The notes below the pieces were generated by a model. The model had not been told where the DNA came from. It saw nothing but the letters and a program-made list of their open reading frames with translations, and did no database searches. From NCBI RefSeq assembly GCF_004000865.1, contig NZ_BIMB01000060.1:1-43245 (forward strand): 43,245 nucleotides of DNA. The letters run 5' to 3'. Position 1 is the first letter of the stretch, and the number at the start of each line of letters is the position of its first letter. Source of the stretch: Paenibacillus elgii NBRC 100335 (lineage in GTDB: Bacteria; Bacillota; Bacilli; Paenibacillales; NBRC-103111). Positions 23,577-32,109 of this stretch are shown here, piece after piece. The position numbers were made by a program, and so were the translations under genes.

Positions 23577-24479
23577 TTATTTCGCCACCTTACTATAAAA
23601 TGAAGGTTCGCTTTCATAGAGCGTCCGGATATAGTTCATCACGTCATTGCGCAAATCGTCGCGCTGCAGCGCGAAGTCCAGCGTCGCTTTGATAAAGCCG
23701 AATTTGTCCCCAACGTCGTGCCGGGCTCCTTGGAAATTGTAGGCGATGACCGGTCTTTTCTCGTTCAACCGCTTGAGCGCGTCCGTCAGCTGGATTTCGC
23801 CGCCCGCACCGGCCGGGAGACTTTCCAGAATATCGAAAATGTCCGGCGTCAAAATGTACCGGCCCATGATCGCATAGTTGGAAGGAGCTGCTTTTTTCGA
23901 AGGCTTCTCGACCAGCGTCTCCAGGAAGAACACCTCCGGCTCGATCGACGAGCCCCGGGGAGCGATGATCCCGTATTTGGACACGTCCTCGTCGTTCACC
24001 TTTTGCACGCCGACCACCGAAGAAGAATACCGGGAATGCACGCGAATGAGCTGGCTCAGGCAAGGCTCGCTGGACTGCACGATGTCGTCGCCGAGCAGAA
24101 CAGCAAACGGCTCGTCGCCGACAAAGCTGCGTGCGCACCAGATCGCGTGACCGAGACCCTTCGGCTCTTTTTGGCGGATATAGTGGATATTCGCCATCTC
24201 GGATATCGCTTGAATTTGCTCAAGCTCCTTGTTCTTTCCCTTCTTCGACAGCGTCTCTTCCAGCTCGAACGACTTGTCGAAGTGATCTTCGATCGCCCGC
24301 TTTCCGCGCCCGCTAATAATCAGAATATCTTCGATCCCGGAGGCAATCGCCTCTTCGATGATGTATTGAATCGTCGGCTTGTCCACAATCGGCAGCATTT
24401 CTTTCGGCTGAGCTTTGGTTGCAGGCAGGAAGCGCGTTCCCAGTCCCGCTGCAGGAATGATCGCTTTACGCAATTTCAT
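23577..24479 (-). CDS. galU: UTP-glucose-1-phosphate uridylyltransferase
   Basis: The 300-residue nucleotidyltransferase makes UDP-glucose from UTP and glucose-1-phosphate. It shows KAIIPAAGLGTRFLPATKAQPKEM at the N-terminus (split here: AAGLGTRFLPATKA), FAVLLGDDIV near residue 130 and LVEKPSK. The length fits bacterial GalU. It overlaps the aminotransferase end by 14 bases and feeds the adjacent ugd. Confidence 0.97.
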   Translation of the reverse strand: MKLRKAIIPAAGLGTRFLPATKAQPKEMLPIVDKPTIQYIIEEAIASGIEDILIISGRGKRAIEDHFDKSFELEETLSKKGKNKELEQIQAISEMANIHYIRQKEPKGLGHAIWCARSFVGDEPFAVLLGDDIVQSSEPCLSQLIRVHSRYSSSVVGVQKVNDEDVSKYGIIAPRGSSIEPEVFFLETLVEKPSKKAAPSNYAIMGRYILTPDIFDILESLPAGAGGEIQLTDALKRLNEKRPVIAYNFQGARHDVGDKFGFIKATLDFALQRDDLRNDVMNYIRTLYESEPSFYSKVAK

Positions 24480-25635
24480 GAGTCATACCTCCGCATACGA
24501 GTGTTTTGACGATCTCAATCACTTTCGCTTGCTCGGTTTCGGTCAGGCTGGAGCCGGAAGGCAGGCAAATTCCCTGCTCGAACAGCCGGTCGGATACGCT
24601 ATGCCCCTCCTGATGCGGATAATAGGCGCAGCCTTGGAACAGCGGTTGCAGATGCATCGGCTTCCACACCGGTCTAGACTCGATGTTCGCCTCCGCCAAC
24701 GCCCGGATGATGTCCCCCGACGTCGTTCTCGCAATTTGCGGGTCGACGGTCAGTGTCGTCAGCCACCGGGTCGCTGAACCGAAGGACGCCTCCGGCATAA
24801 ATTCGACGCCCTCCATGGAGCCCAACGCTTCGGCATAGGCCGCAAAGATGGCGCGTCTCGTTTCGACTCGCTCCGGAAGCACATGAAGCTGACCGATGCC
24901 GATGCCTGCGAGCACGTTGCTCATCCGGTAATTGAACCCGACCTCGCTGTGCTCGTAATGCGGTGCGGGGTCCCGGGCCTGGGTCGCCCAATATCTGGCC
25001 TTCTCCAAAGCTTCGAGATCGTCCGACACCAGCATGCCTCCGCCGGAGGTCGTGATGATTTTGTTGCCGTTGAACGAGTAGACCCCGAACCTGCCCAGCG
25101 TTCCGCTCGCCCGCCCTTTGTACGTCGCGCCCAGCGATTCGGCGGCATCCTCGATGACGGGAACGCCGTATTGGTCGCATAAATCAAGCAGCGGGTCCAT
25201 ATCTGCGCTTTGCCCGTACAGATTGACGACAACGACCGCCTTCGGAAGCTTCCCGGCACGCTTGGCTTCGGACAGCGCGCGCTCCAGCGCTTGCGGAGAC
25301 ATATTCCAGCTCTCCGGCTCGGAGTCGATGAAGACCGGCTCCGCCCCTTGATACACCACCGGATTTACGCTGGCGACAAACGTTAGGCTTGAGCAAAACA
25401 CCGTATCTCCGGCGCCGACTCCAAGCAAGCGCAAAGCCAGATGGATGGCCGCCGTACCCGAGCTGAGTGCCAAAGCTCCGCTGGCTCCGACATACCCGGC
25501 AATCTCTTTCTCAAAGACATCGACGTTCGGCCCTAACGGCGCGATCCAGTTGGTGGCGAAAGCTTGCTGCACCCATTGCTGCTCTTCTTGCCCCATATGC
25601 GGGGGAGACAGGTAAATCCTTTGATTCAGCGACAT
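24466..25635 (-). CDS. pglE: PglE/EpsN-like UDP-4-keto-sugar aminotransferase
   Basis: The 389-residue DegT/DnrJ-family PLP enzyme should transfer an amino group from glutamate to C4 of UDP-4-keto-6-deoxy-GlcNAc. The PLP lysine lies in YSFNGNKIITTSGGGM, which closely resembles Campylobacter PglE. Other segments are LSSGTAAIHLALRLLGV, VIEDAAESLGATYKG and NYRMSNVLAGIG. I chose the ATG at 25635, nine bases after GGAGGG; the longer frame from 25659 adds eight residues without a ribosome binding site. It directly follows the PglD-like gene, its predicted next enzyme. Confidence 0.92.
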   Translation of the reverse strand: MSLNQRIYLSPPHMGQEEQQWVQQAFATNWIAPLGPNVDVFEKEIAGYVGASGALALSSGTAAIHLALRLLGVGAGDTVFCSSLTFVASVNPVVYQGAEPVFIDSEPESWNMSPQALERALSEAKRAGKLPKAVVVVNLYGQSADMDPLLDLCDQYGVPVIEDAAESLGATYKGRASGTLGRFGVYSFNGNKIITTSGGGMLVSDDLEALEKARYWATQARDPAPHYEHSEVGFNYRMSNVLAGIGIGQLHVLPERVETRRAIFAAYAEALGSMEGVEFMPEASFGSATRWLTTLTVDPQIARTTSGDIIRALAEANIESRPVWKPMHLQPLFQGCAYYPHQEGHSVSDRLFEQGICLPSGSSLTETEQAKVIEIVKTLVCGGMTHEIA

Positions 25636-25639
25636 TTCG

Positions 25640-26302
25640 CTACGCCCTCCTCTGAGCAAGCTGATCCGGTTGATCAGCGTATTTGATTGGTTTGGCGGGT
25701 ACGCCTACAGCCGTGCATTGAGCCGGAATGTCGTGAACGGCAACCGCTCCCGCTCCGAGCGTGGTCCAGCCACCTATCGTTAATCCTTCGATCACTTTCG
25801 CACCAAGCCCGATATGCGTTCCGTCCCCTACCGTGACATCCCCGGCCAAGGCTGCGGTTGGGGAAATATGCACGAAGCTTCCGAGAACGTTCTCGTGCTC
25901 GACGACGGCGCCGGTGTTGATGATGCACTGGGCGCCGATCCTGGCACCATGATTGATGACGGCACCCGGCATGACGACCGAACCGCCGCCGATCGTCACC
26001 CCGCTTCCGAGCGTCGCCCTCGGATGAATCAACACCGCGTAGCGGGATTCGGAGTACCCGATCCGTTCCATGACGGCCCGGCGAGTGCGATTGTTGCCGA
26101 TGGCAATAAACAACCGGCAATCGTCGTCCCGCAACAGCTCCGCCATGTCCGCAACCGGACCGTGAAGGATGCCGTCCTGCCTAAAGCTGTGCGTATACTT
26201 GTCGTCGCCGATTCCGGCCAGTTCATATTCCCCCTGGGCCCGCATCACATCGAGGACGACCTTTCCATGACCGCCTCCGCCGATCAGGACGAGCTTCTTC
26301 AT
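25640..26302 (-). CDS. pglD: PglD/EpsM-like acetyltransferase
   Basis: The 220-residue left-handed beta-helix enzyme should acetylate the 4-amino group to give UDP-N,N-diacetylbacillosamine, using acetyl-CoA. The N-terminal Rossmann-like UDP-binding part has VLIGGGGHGKVVLDVM and FIAIGNNRTR. The hexapeptide region has NTGAVVEHENVLGSFVHISP, including the catalytic His-Glu-His pattern, and the end GVPAKPIKYA is typical. The ATG at 26302 follows GGAGG by nine bases. It fits the NeuD/PglD family. Confidence 0.92.
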   Translation of the reverse strand: MKKLVLIGGGGHGKVVLDVMRAQGEYELAGIGDDKYTHSFRQDGILHGPVADMAELLRDDDCRLFIAIGNNRTRRAVMERIGYSESRYAVLIHPRATLGSGVTIGGGSVVMPGAVINHGARIGAQCIINTGAVVEHENVLGSFVHISPTAALAGDVTVGDGTHIGLGAKVIEGLTIGGWTTLGAGAVAVHDIPAQCTAVGVPAKPIKYADQPDQLAQRRA

Positions 26303-26303
26303 G

Positions 26304-28079
26304 CTAGAATCCCTCCACCTTCCGGTTGCCTGTAAATTTGGTCGTCGTGGCATGTCCCGCCTGCTGAACGCCGTCGGCACGGAATACTTTTTTCACCGTC
26401 ATCCATAGGATTTTTGCATCCAGCATCAGCGACGGGTGGTCGGTGTACCATACGTCCAGCGCAAATTTCTCTTCCCAGGAGATCGCGTTTCTTCCGTTCA
26501 CCTGAGCCCAGCCGGTAATGCCGGGACGGACCCAATGCCGCTTCTGTTGCTCTTCCGTATATAACGGCAAATATTCCATCAGGAGCGGTCTTGGCCCGAT
26601 CAGGCTCATATCTCCGCGCAGCACGTTGAACAGCTGAGGCAGCTCGTCCATGCTTGTTTTGCGCAGCAGCTTGCCGAAGGTGGTCAGCCGTTCAGCGTCC
26701 GGCAGCAGCTCGCCCTTGCTGTCCTTGCGGTCGTTCATCGTGCGGAACTTATACACGTGGAACGGCTTGCCGTGAAGCCCGGGACGCTGCTGTCGGAACA
26801 GCACCGGCGAGCCTAGATTCAGGCGGACCAGCAGCGCGACAAGAACGAACAAAGGAGCGAACGCGATGACCGCCGTCAGAGCAGCGGTGAAATCGAACAC
26901 GCGCTTGATGCGCTGTACGGATTTTCGTTTACGGGCCGTTTTCTTCTGCTCGATCTCCCCGTACATCCGGTGCAGCCGCCCAACGACCGCCTGCTCCGTA
27001 AATTCGCGCTCGATCACGCTGCGCGCTTCACTGCCGAATTGCTTCAGCAGCTCGTCGCTTCCGAGCAGCTTGTGCAGAGCGTCAGCAAACGGCTCGGGCT
27101 GCTTATAAGGGACCAAAAATCCGGTTTCGTTATGCTTCACCAGCTCCCTCGTTCCGAGAACGTCGCTGCCTATCGCCGGTTTGGAGAAAGCCATCGCTTC
27201 CATTAGAAAGCGGGGGATTCCTTCCTTCTCGGAAGAGAGCACGACGATATCCGCCAGCTTGATCCAAGGGTAAATATAGCTCTGATGCCCGATCAGCCTC
27301 ACGTCCTCCTCGAGACCCAGCTCCATGATCTTCCTTCGGATTTCCGCCTCGAGCGGACCTTTCCCGGCCAGGACGCAACAGAAGTCGTCCCCATGCTTGT
27401 CTTTTAACAGTCGAAGCGATTCCAGCAGAAAGGCATGATCCTTTACCGGCTCCAGCCGGGCCGCCATCAGGATGATTTTTTTTCCTTCGGGGATGAGCGC
27501 CTCCTGCCGCACCCGGTCCAGCTCGGCCTGATCGATACGGTAGCGGAACTCGTCCAGCCGGTTCAAGTCGACGCCGTTCCCTTCGTAGTAGACCGGCTTG
27601 CCCGGCGCCAGTTCCCGCAGCTTCTCCATATCCTCGCGGTTTTGCGAGGAAAGCGCGTCGCAGAACAGCGCACCCAGCCTCTCCAGGCTGCGGTAGATGA
27701 AGCTGGTCACCCATTTCTGTCCGTCGAAAAACGGCAGTCCGTGGCTCGTATGCAGGATCATCGGCGTCCGGGCCAACCACCCGGCCACCCGGCCAATCAG
27801 TCCGGCTTTTGCCGTATGCGTATGAACGATATCGAACCGCTCGCGCCGAAGCAGCGAACGCATCTGAAGGATCGAACGCAGATCATCCAAAACATGAATT
27901 TTCCGGTTCATCGGCACGAAATGGAGCTTCAGGCGGTATCGTTTCATGAACTCCTCGTCATAGCCGTCGGGAGACGAAATTAGATGAACCTCATATTCCG
28001 CCTTCTGCAGCACCGCCATCTTGTCCGCCAAAATTTTATGGGAGATGGCGCTTGTGCAAATATGAGCGACCTTCTTCAT
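26304..28079 (-). CDS. Fusion of a PglA-like glycosyltransferase and a PglC-like phosphoglycosyltransferase
   Basis: The 591-residue product joins two enzymes. Residues 1 to about 370 are a GT4 glycosyltransferase: DIVHTHTAKAGLIGRVAG, AARLEPVKDH, and SSEKEGIPRFLMEAMA with the EX7E-type acceptor. After a basic linker (KKTARKRKSVQRIKRVFD), residues 385-591 form a monotopic phosphoglycosyltransferase with a re-entrant membrane helix. Its catalytic Asp-Glu is in TSMDELPQLFNVLRGDMS, followed by IGPRPLLMEYL and RPGITGWAQVNGRNAISW. The C-terminal half resembles Campylobacter PglC, so it should load diacetyl-bacillosamine-phosphate onto undecaprenyl phosphate. The N-terminal half may add the second sugar. 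The ATG at 28079 overlaps the epimerase stop by four bases and follows AGAGG. Confidence 0.92.
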   Translation of the reverse strand: MKKVAHICTSAISHKILADKMAVLQKAEYEVHLISSPDGYDEEFMKRYRLKLHFVPMNRKIHVLDDLRSILQMRSLLRRERFDIVHTHTAKAGLIGRVAGWLARTPMILHTSHGLPFFDGQKWVTSFIYRSLERLGALFCDALSSQNREDMEKLRELAPGKPVYYEGNGVDLNRLDEFRYRIDQAELDRVRQEALIPEGKKIILMAARLEPVKDHAFLLESLRLLKDKHGDDFCCVLAGKGPLEAEIRRKIMELGLEEDVRLIGHQSYIYPWIKLADIVVLSSEKEGIPRFLMEAMAFSKPAIGSDVLGTRELVKHNETGFLVPYKQPEPFADALHKLLGSDELLKQFGSEARSVIEREFTEQAVVGRLHRMYGEIEQKKTARKRKSVQRIKRVFDFTAALTAVIAFAPLFVLVALLVRLNLGSPVLFRQQRPGLHGKPFHVYKFRTMNDRKDSKGELLPDAERLTTFGKLLRKTSMDELPQLFNVLRGDMSLIGPRPLLMEYLPLYTEEQQKRHWVRPGITGWAQVNGRNAISWEEKFALDVWYTDHPSLMLDAKILWMTVKKVFRADGVQQAGHATTTKFTGNRKVEGF

Positions 28080-29092
28080 ACGGTTACCTCTCGATAATAT
28101 TGGCAATACCAATTGGTAAACGCCTTAATTCCAGTCTCGATGCTGATCTTGGGCGTGAAGCCGACTTCGCGCGCCAGCTCGTCGATATCGGCATACGTCG
28201 CCTGCACGTCGCCGGGCTGCATCGGCTTGAATTCGATCACTGCCTCTTTGCCGAGACATTCCTCGATCGTATGAATGAACTTCATCAAAGGAATCGGCCG
28301 ATTGTTGCCGATATTATAAATTTTATAGGGCGCGTACGAGGAGGACGGGTCCGGCTCCATCCGGTTCCAGTTATCGTTGTACACCGGTGGACGGAAGAGC
28401 AGACGCACGATACCTTGCACGATATCGTCAATGTAAGTGAAGTCGCGCATCATCTGGCCCTCGTTAAACACTTGAATCGGCTTGCCCTCCATAATCGCCT
28501 TCGTGAACGAGAAATACGCCATGTCCGGTCTGCCCCAAGGCCCGTACACCGTGAAGAAGCGCAAGCCCGTCGTCGGCAATCCGTACAGATGGCTGTACGT
28601 ATGGGCCATTAGCTCGTTCGCTTTTTTCGTGGCCGCATACAGGCTCACCGGATGATTGACCGCATCCGTCGTGGAGAATGGCATTTTCACATTCGCCCCG
28701 TAGACCGAGCTGGAGGACGCATAGATGAGATGCGGAATGCGATGCTTGCGGGAGCTCTCCAGCATATGCATGAAGCCGGTAATGTTAGAGTCGATGTACG
28801 CCCCCGGATTGACCATGGAATACCGCACGCCCGCTTGGGCTGCAAGATGAACGACCGCCGCAAAATCATGGGAAGCGAACAACGCATCGAGCGACTTTTG
28901 ATCCTGCAGGTCGAAGTTGTAATGAGCATAAGCGTCATACTCGAGCAATCCCTTGAGCCGGTCTTCCTTCAGCCTGACATCATAATAATCGTTCAAGCAG
29001 TCTACTCCTACCACCGAGAAGCCTTCCTGAAGCAGCCTCGCCGATAGATGATACCCGATAAAACCTGCGGACCCGGTGACTAAAATTTTCAT
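28076..29092 (-). CDS. NAD-dependent UDP-sugar 4-epimerase, UDP-glucuronate type
   Basis: The 338-residue extended short-chain dehydrogenase starts KILVTGSAGFIGYHLS. Its serine is in YASSSSVYG and the catalytic Tyr-x-x-x-Lys in SLYAATKKANELMA (about residues 147-160). The segment HLAAQAGVRYSMVNP is typical of UDP-glucuronate 4-epimerases (LspL/CapI). With GalU and Ugd it would give UDP-galacturonate. A UDP-GlcNAc or UDP-Glc epimerase is the alternative. It overlaps the upstream glycosyltransferase stop by four bases. Confidence 0.9.
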   Translation of the reverse strand: MKILVTGSAGFIGYHLSARLLQEGFSVVGVDCLNDYYDVRLKEDRLKGLLEYDAYAHYNFDLQDQKSLDALFASHDFAAVVHLAAQAGVRYSMVNPGAYIDSNITGFMHMLESSRKHRIPHLIYASSSSVYGANVKMPFSTTDAVNHPVSLYAATKKANELMAHTYSHLYGLPTTGLRFFTVYGPWGRPDMAYFSFTKAIMEGKPIQVFNEGQMMRDFTYIDDIVQGIVRLLFRPPVYNDNWNRMEPDPSSSYAPYKIYNIGNNRPIPLMKFIHTIEECLGKEAVIEFKPMQPGDVQATYADIDELAREVGFTPKISIETGIKAFTNWYCQYYREVTV

Positions 29093-30285
29093 CGCTGCGT
29101 CTTCCCTTCTTTTACGAATTGAGAAAACTTCTCCCAGAATTCCTGCCGTTCCTGATCCAGCTGGTTTTTCGTGTAATTCCCCGCTTTCCGGTAGTTTGCT
29201 TGCGCTTGCTCGGCCATCCAGCGCGTATCGGAGATATATTGCTCGATCAGCCGGGCCAGATGCTTGTCATTGCCGGGCTTATGCAGATACCGCGGATCGA
29301 TAAGCTCCGGAATGCCCCCGGCTGTCGACCCGATCACCGGACATCCCCGGCTCATCGCCTCGACCGTCGCTCTCGGCAAGCCTTCCTGGAAGCTCGGCTG
29401 CAAGTAAAGATCCACTTGATCCAGCCACTCGAATACGGCATCGCCACTCTGCAGAACGCCGTCGAACCGGACGTGCTCTTGCAAGCCGAATTTGGCTGCC
29501 AGCTCTTCCCACGGCTCCTTGTCGCCTCCGCCGAGCACCCGGAACTCGAAGGCCGGCAGCTTCGGCTTCACCCGGGCCAACGCCTCCAGCGCCGTCGCGA
29601 TGCCTTTCGTTTTGCCGTTCAGATTGCCGATTAGCCCCAGGATAACGGGCTTTGCCCCGGCCTCGATCTTGCGGAGCCGACGGTCAAGCACCTCAGGGCA
29701 CAGATCCGGAATTTCCACATCGGAGCAGCCTTCGGTATACCCGCTCGTATTCGGATACCGATGCTGCAAGAATTGCTTTGTCACGTAGATCGCAAACGGC
29801 GCTTCCTTCACCTGCGCTTTCGTCTTCAGCGTCGCAATGGGCGCATACGCCTTCCCTTGCAGATTGCCGTAGTTCCACAACGCATCCCAAGCGCAGGCAA
29901 CCATTTCCACGGCAAAAGGCTTCTTGAGCTTCTTGGCGATCGCCACCGCTTCCGAGCCGATTTCGCTTGGCAGCCGTGCGATCACCGCATCCGACTGCGC
30001 GATCGATTCGGTCAGCACACGCTCGATATAGCCTTTTTTCGTCAGCTTGTTCACCGGATTGCTGAGGGAAGGCAGCACGACAAACTCCACATTTTTGCCG
30101 CTTGATAAGCTTTTATTCACAATTTCCGTTTCCGAAGATATTTTTTTCGCCCGGGACGCTACCGTAATTTCGTCAAATACGGTCAAATACCGTTCCCACA
30201 CCGAGTAGGGGAGCTTTCCGCTGGAAAAAAATTTCCCGGAATCGTTAAAGTAAAACGTATGGTCATGCGCCCATAATACCTTCAT
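29089..30285 (-). CDS. GT4-family glycosyltransferase
   Basis: The 398-residue product is a GT-B glycosyltransferase. It has the C-terminal nucleotide-sugar domain with ILGLIGNLNGKTKGIATALEA (split: LGLIGNLNGKTKG), LQPSFQEGLPRATVEAMSRG with the family Glu-x7-Glu, and PVIGSTAGGIPELID. It should transfer one sugar of the repeat unit onto the lipid-linked oligosaccharide at the inner face of the membrane. Donor and acceptor cannot be told. It is tightly packed in the operon: 14 bases after the acyltransferase stop and overlapping the epimerase. Confidence 0.9.
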   Translation of the reverse strand: MKVLWAHDHTFYFNDSGKFFSSGKLPYSVWERYLTVFDEITVASRAKKISSETEIVNKSLSSGKNVEFVVLPSLSNPVNKLTKKGYIERVLTESIAQSDAVIARLPSEIGSEAVAIAKKLKKPFAVEMVACAWDALWNYGNLQGKAYAPIATLKTKAQVKEAPFAIYVTKQFLQHRYPNTSGYTEGCSDVEIPDLCPEVLDRRLRKIEAGAKPVILGLIGNLNGKTKGIATALEALARVKPKLPAFEFRVLGGGDKEPWEELAAKFGLQEHVRFDGVLQSGDAVFEWLDQVDLYLQPSFQEGLPRATVEAMSRGCPVIGSTAGGIPELIDPRYLHKPGNDKHLARLIEQYISDTRWMAEQAQANYRKAGNYTKNQLDQERQEFWEKFSQFVKEGKTQR

Positions 30286-30299
30286 GGTCCTCGACCCTC

Positions 30300-30866
30300 T
30301 CAGATAGATTTAATAGGTTTTGCCGGGACTCCGCCGACAACGGTATGCGGTGGCACAGGCTTGGTTACGACCGCTCCGGCGGCCACCACCGCCCTGCTGC
30401 CGATGTTCGCGCCCGCCAGAATGCGGCAGCCGCAGCCGATCCAGACGTCTGACTGAATCGTGATCGGCGCGTATTTGACCGTGTTATCGCGAATCGGCAG
30501 GGCGACGTCATCCCAAGCGTGCTCGAATGAAATCATCGAGGTCTGATGCGCGATCGACACGTCGTTCTCGATCGTAATGCCGCCCCCCGCATCCAGATAA
30601 CACTGTTTATGTATGCTTACATTGCTGCCGATGGAGAGCTTCTCCCATTGCTTAATCTCAACGGACCGGCCGACGAATACGTTATCGCCGCACTTCGGAA
30701 TCAACCGCTTGAGAAGGCAGTAGCGCGTTGCGAGCCCCAAGGGCTCCGGCAGCAAATCGGTCGCGTGCCACGTGCTCTTGAGCAGAGGCTTCGGAACGAT
30801 CGAGAACAGCGCCGTAAGCAGGGTCAGAAATCCTTTGTAGCGATGGAATTTGTCTCTTCCTCGGAT
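30300..30866 (-). CDS. Hexapeptide-repeat O-acyltransferase with a probable ATC start
   Basis: The product is a left-handed beta-helix acyltransferase of the WcaF/LacA/serine-acetyltransferase type, probably acetylating a sugar of the polymer. Family segments are LSIGSNVSIHKQCYLDAGGG, IENDVSIAHQTSMIS and AVVAAGAVVTKPVPPHTVVG; the end is GVPAKPIKSI. The first ordinary start in frame is the TTG at 30755 (151 residues). That would cut off an N-terminal region (RGRDKFHRYKGFLTLLTALF then PKPLLKSTWHATD) typical of this family. An in-frame ATC at 30866 lies exactly nine bases after AAAGGAG, giving about 188 residues. A rare ATC start or a mutated ATG is the likely explanation. Confidence 0.8.
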   Translation of the reverse strand: MRGRDKFHRYKGFLTLLTALFSIVPKPLLKSTWHATDLLPEPLGLATRYCLLKRLIPKCGDNVFVGRSVEIKQWEKLSIGSNVSIHKQCYLDAGGGITIENDVSIAHQTSMISFEHAWDDVALPIRDNTVKYAPITIQSDVWIGCGCRILAGANIGSRAVVAAGAVVTKPVPPHTVVGGVPAKPIKSI

Positions 30867-32109
30867 GGCAAGCCTCTCCTTTCTTGGAATGAGCCGCTTT
30901 GGGCCTGAATAGCCACGCGAGCGTATACGCGTTCATCATGTAGAGAATGGGTACGACAGGCACCTTTTTCCGGACCATGTTATCCCCGATCGTCCCGACC
31001 CCGTACTCCAGATTCCGCTCGGTCACGGTGACGAAGCCGACCAGCACCAGCGTACAGCCGAAGGTGAACAGCAGAACAAGGCACATCGCAAAAAACGAAC
31101 GCGTTTCCTTATGGCGCAAAAACACCTTCACGGACAGCCCGAACGAAATCATCATATAGACCGCCTCCGCCGTACGCATCACAAACTCCATATCCCAATT
31201 GAACGCTTTGAACGGATTCGGAGAGATGAACAGAAAGACCGTCAGCATGAAGGAATTCAGAAGCCCGGTCGGCCCCACCTTCAAGAACACCACGCCCAGC
31301 GCACCGATGAGCATGCACAAAGCGATTTTGAAGTTCCGGCGGAACAGCAAGCAAAAGGATAAAATATACACGATCGAATAATCTCTGAGCATGGACGTGT
31401 AGAACAAGACGATGATAAACAAAAGGTATCGCCGGTTTAATAAAAGCTGGGTGCACAGCAGCCCCAGGAAGGCGCACGTGATGTCCTTGCCGAACACGGA
31501 AGACATATACATCAGCGCCGGACTTGCGAGCAGCCCGATAATCAGCACCGCGTTATACGTTCGTTTGCCCGGCTCCGAAAGCTCGTACGCGAAAAACTTG
31601 TCGTTCAGCCGGTACGTCATATTGCAGCACAGCACGAGCAAAAAGGAATTAAACGTAATGATGACCAGCGGATCGGCTAAATCCAGAAATTTATAAAACG
31701 GCATGTACATGAGCCCGAACACCGGATACGCCGAAGAATTCAGCCAATTGGTCGTAATGTGCTCCGTCGCATAACGGATAAAATCGTCCAGCTGCGGATA
31801 AAACGTCACCTGCCGGAAATAGCCCCTGGCATCCGGACCGAATAAAGGGTCTGTCGTCAGGGCGTAGATCCATTTCCCGATCAGCAGCACCATAAGCCCG
31901 ATGTAGAGCACGACCGGTTGATTCGGCCACTTCAGCATGACGAAAAAGGGAAGCAGCAAAACAAAGAAAAAGACAAGCCCGACATCGAGGTTCCACTGGG
32001 TTATCCATTTGGTCGTCAGCATCAGCAGGACGGCGTACATCCAGAGCAGCATCGTTTGCACGAAGGGGTTATCCCTTGCAGGCGACAGGTTAACCTTCCG
32101 CTCAAGCAT
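30682..32109 (-). CDS. Polytopic membrane protein, candidate Wzy-type polymerase
   Basis: The 475-residue frame encodes a protein with about ten to twelve membrane helices and short loops, for example LMVLLIGKWIYALTTDPLFG, FGKDITCAFLGLLCTQLLLN and NAYTLAWLFRPKAAHSKKG. Its place between glycosyltransferases and next to a flippase suggests the polysaccharide polymerase (EpsG/Wzy role), but no diagnostic motif is seen. The last 60 or so residues (Arg/Ala/Ser-rich, not membrane-like) are read from DNA that also encodes the start of the acyltransferase, an overlap of 185 bases. They look like shadow sequence, as if the natural stop were lost. The start overlaps the upstream glycosyltransferase by eight bases. 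Confidence 0.8.
   Translation of the reverse strand: MLERKVNLSPARDNPFVQTMLLWMYAVLLMLTTKWITQWNLDVGLVFFFVLLLPFFVMLKWPNQPVVLYIGLMVLLIGKWIYALTTDPLFGPDARGYFRQVTFYPQLDDFIRYATEHITTNWLNSSAYPVFGLMYMPFYKFLDLADPLVIITFNSFLLVLCCNMTYRLNDKFFAYELSEPGKRTYNAVLIIGLLASPALMYMSSVFGKDITCAFLGLLCTQLLLNRRYLLFIIVLFYTSMLRDYSIVYILSFCLLFRRNFKIALCMLIGALGVVFLKVGPTGLLNSFMLTVFLFISPNPFKAFNWDMEFVMRTAEAVYMMISFGLSVKVFLRHKETRSFFAMCLVLLFTFGCTLVLVGFVTVTERNLEYGVGTIGDNMVRKKVPVVPILYMMNAYTLAWLFRPKAAHSKKGEACHPRKRQIPSLQRISDPAYGAVLDRSEASAQEHVARDRFAAGALGARNALLPSQAVDSEVRR
30876..30882 (-). promoter_or_regulatory. Ribosome binding site supporting the ATC start
   Basis: Minus-strand AAAGGAG lies nine bases before the in-frame ATC at 30866. 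No ATG, GTG or TTG in the acyltransferase frame is within reach of it. Confidence 0.6.
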
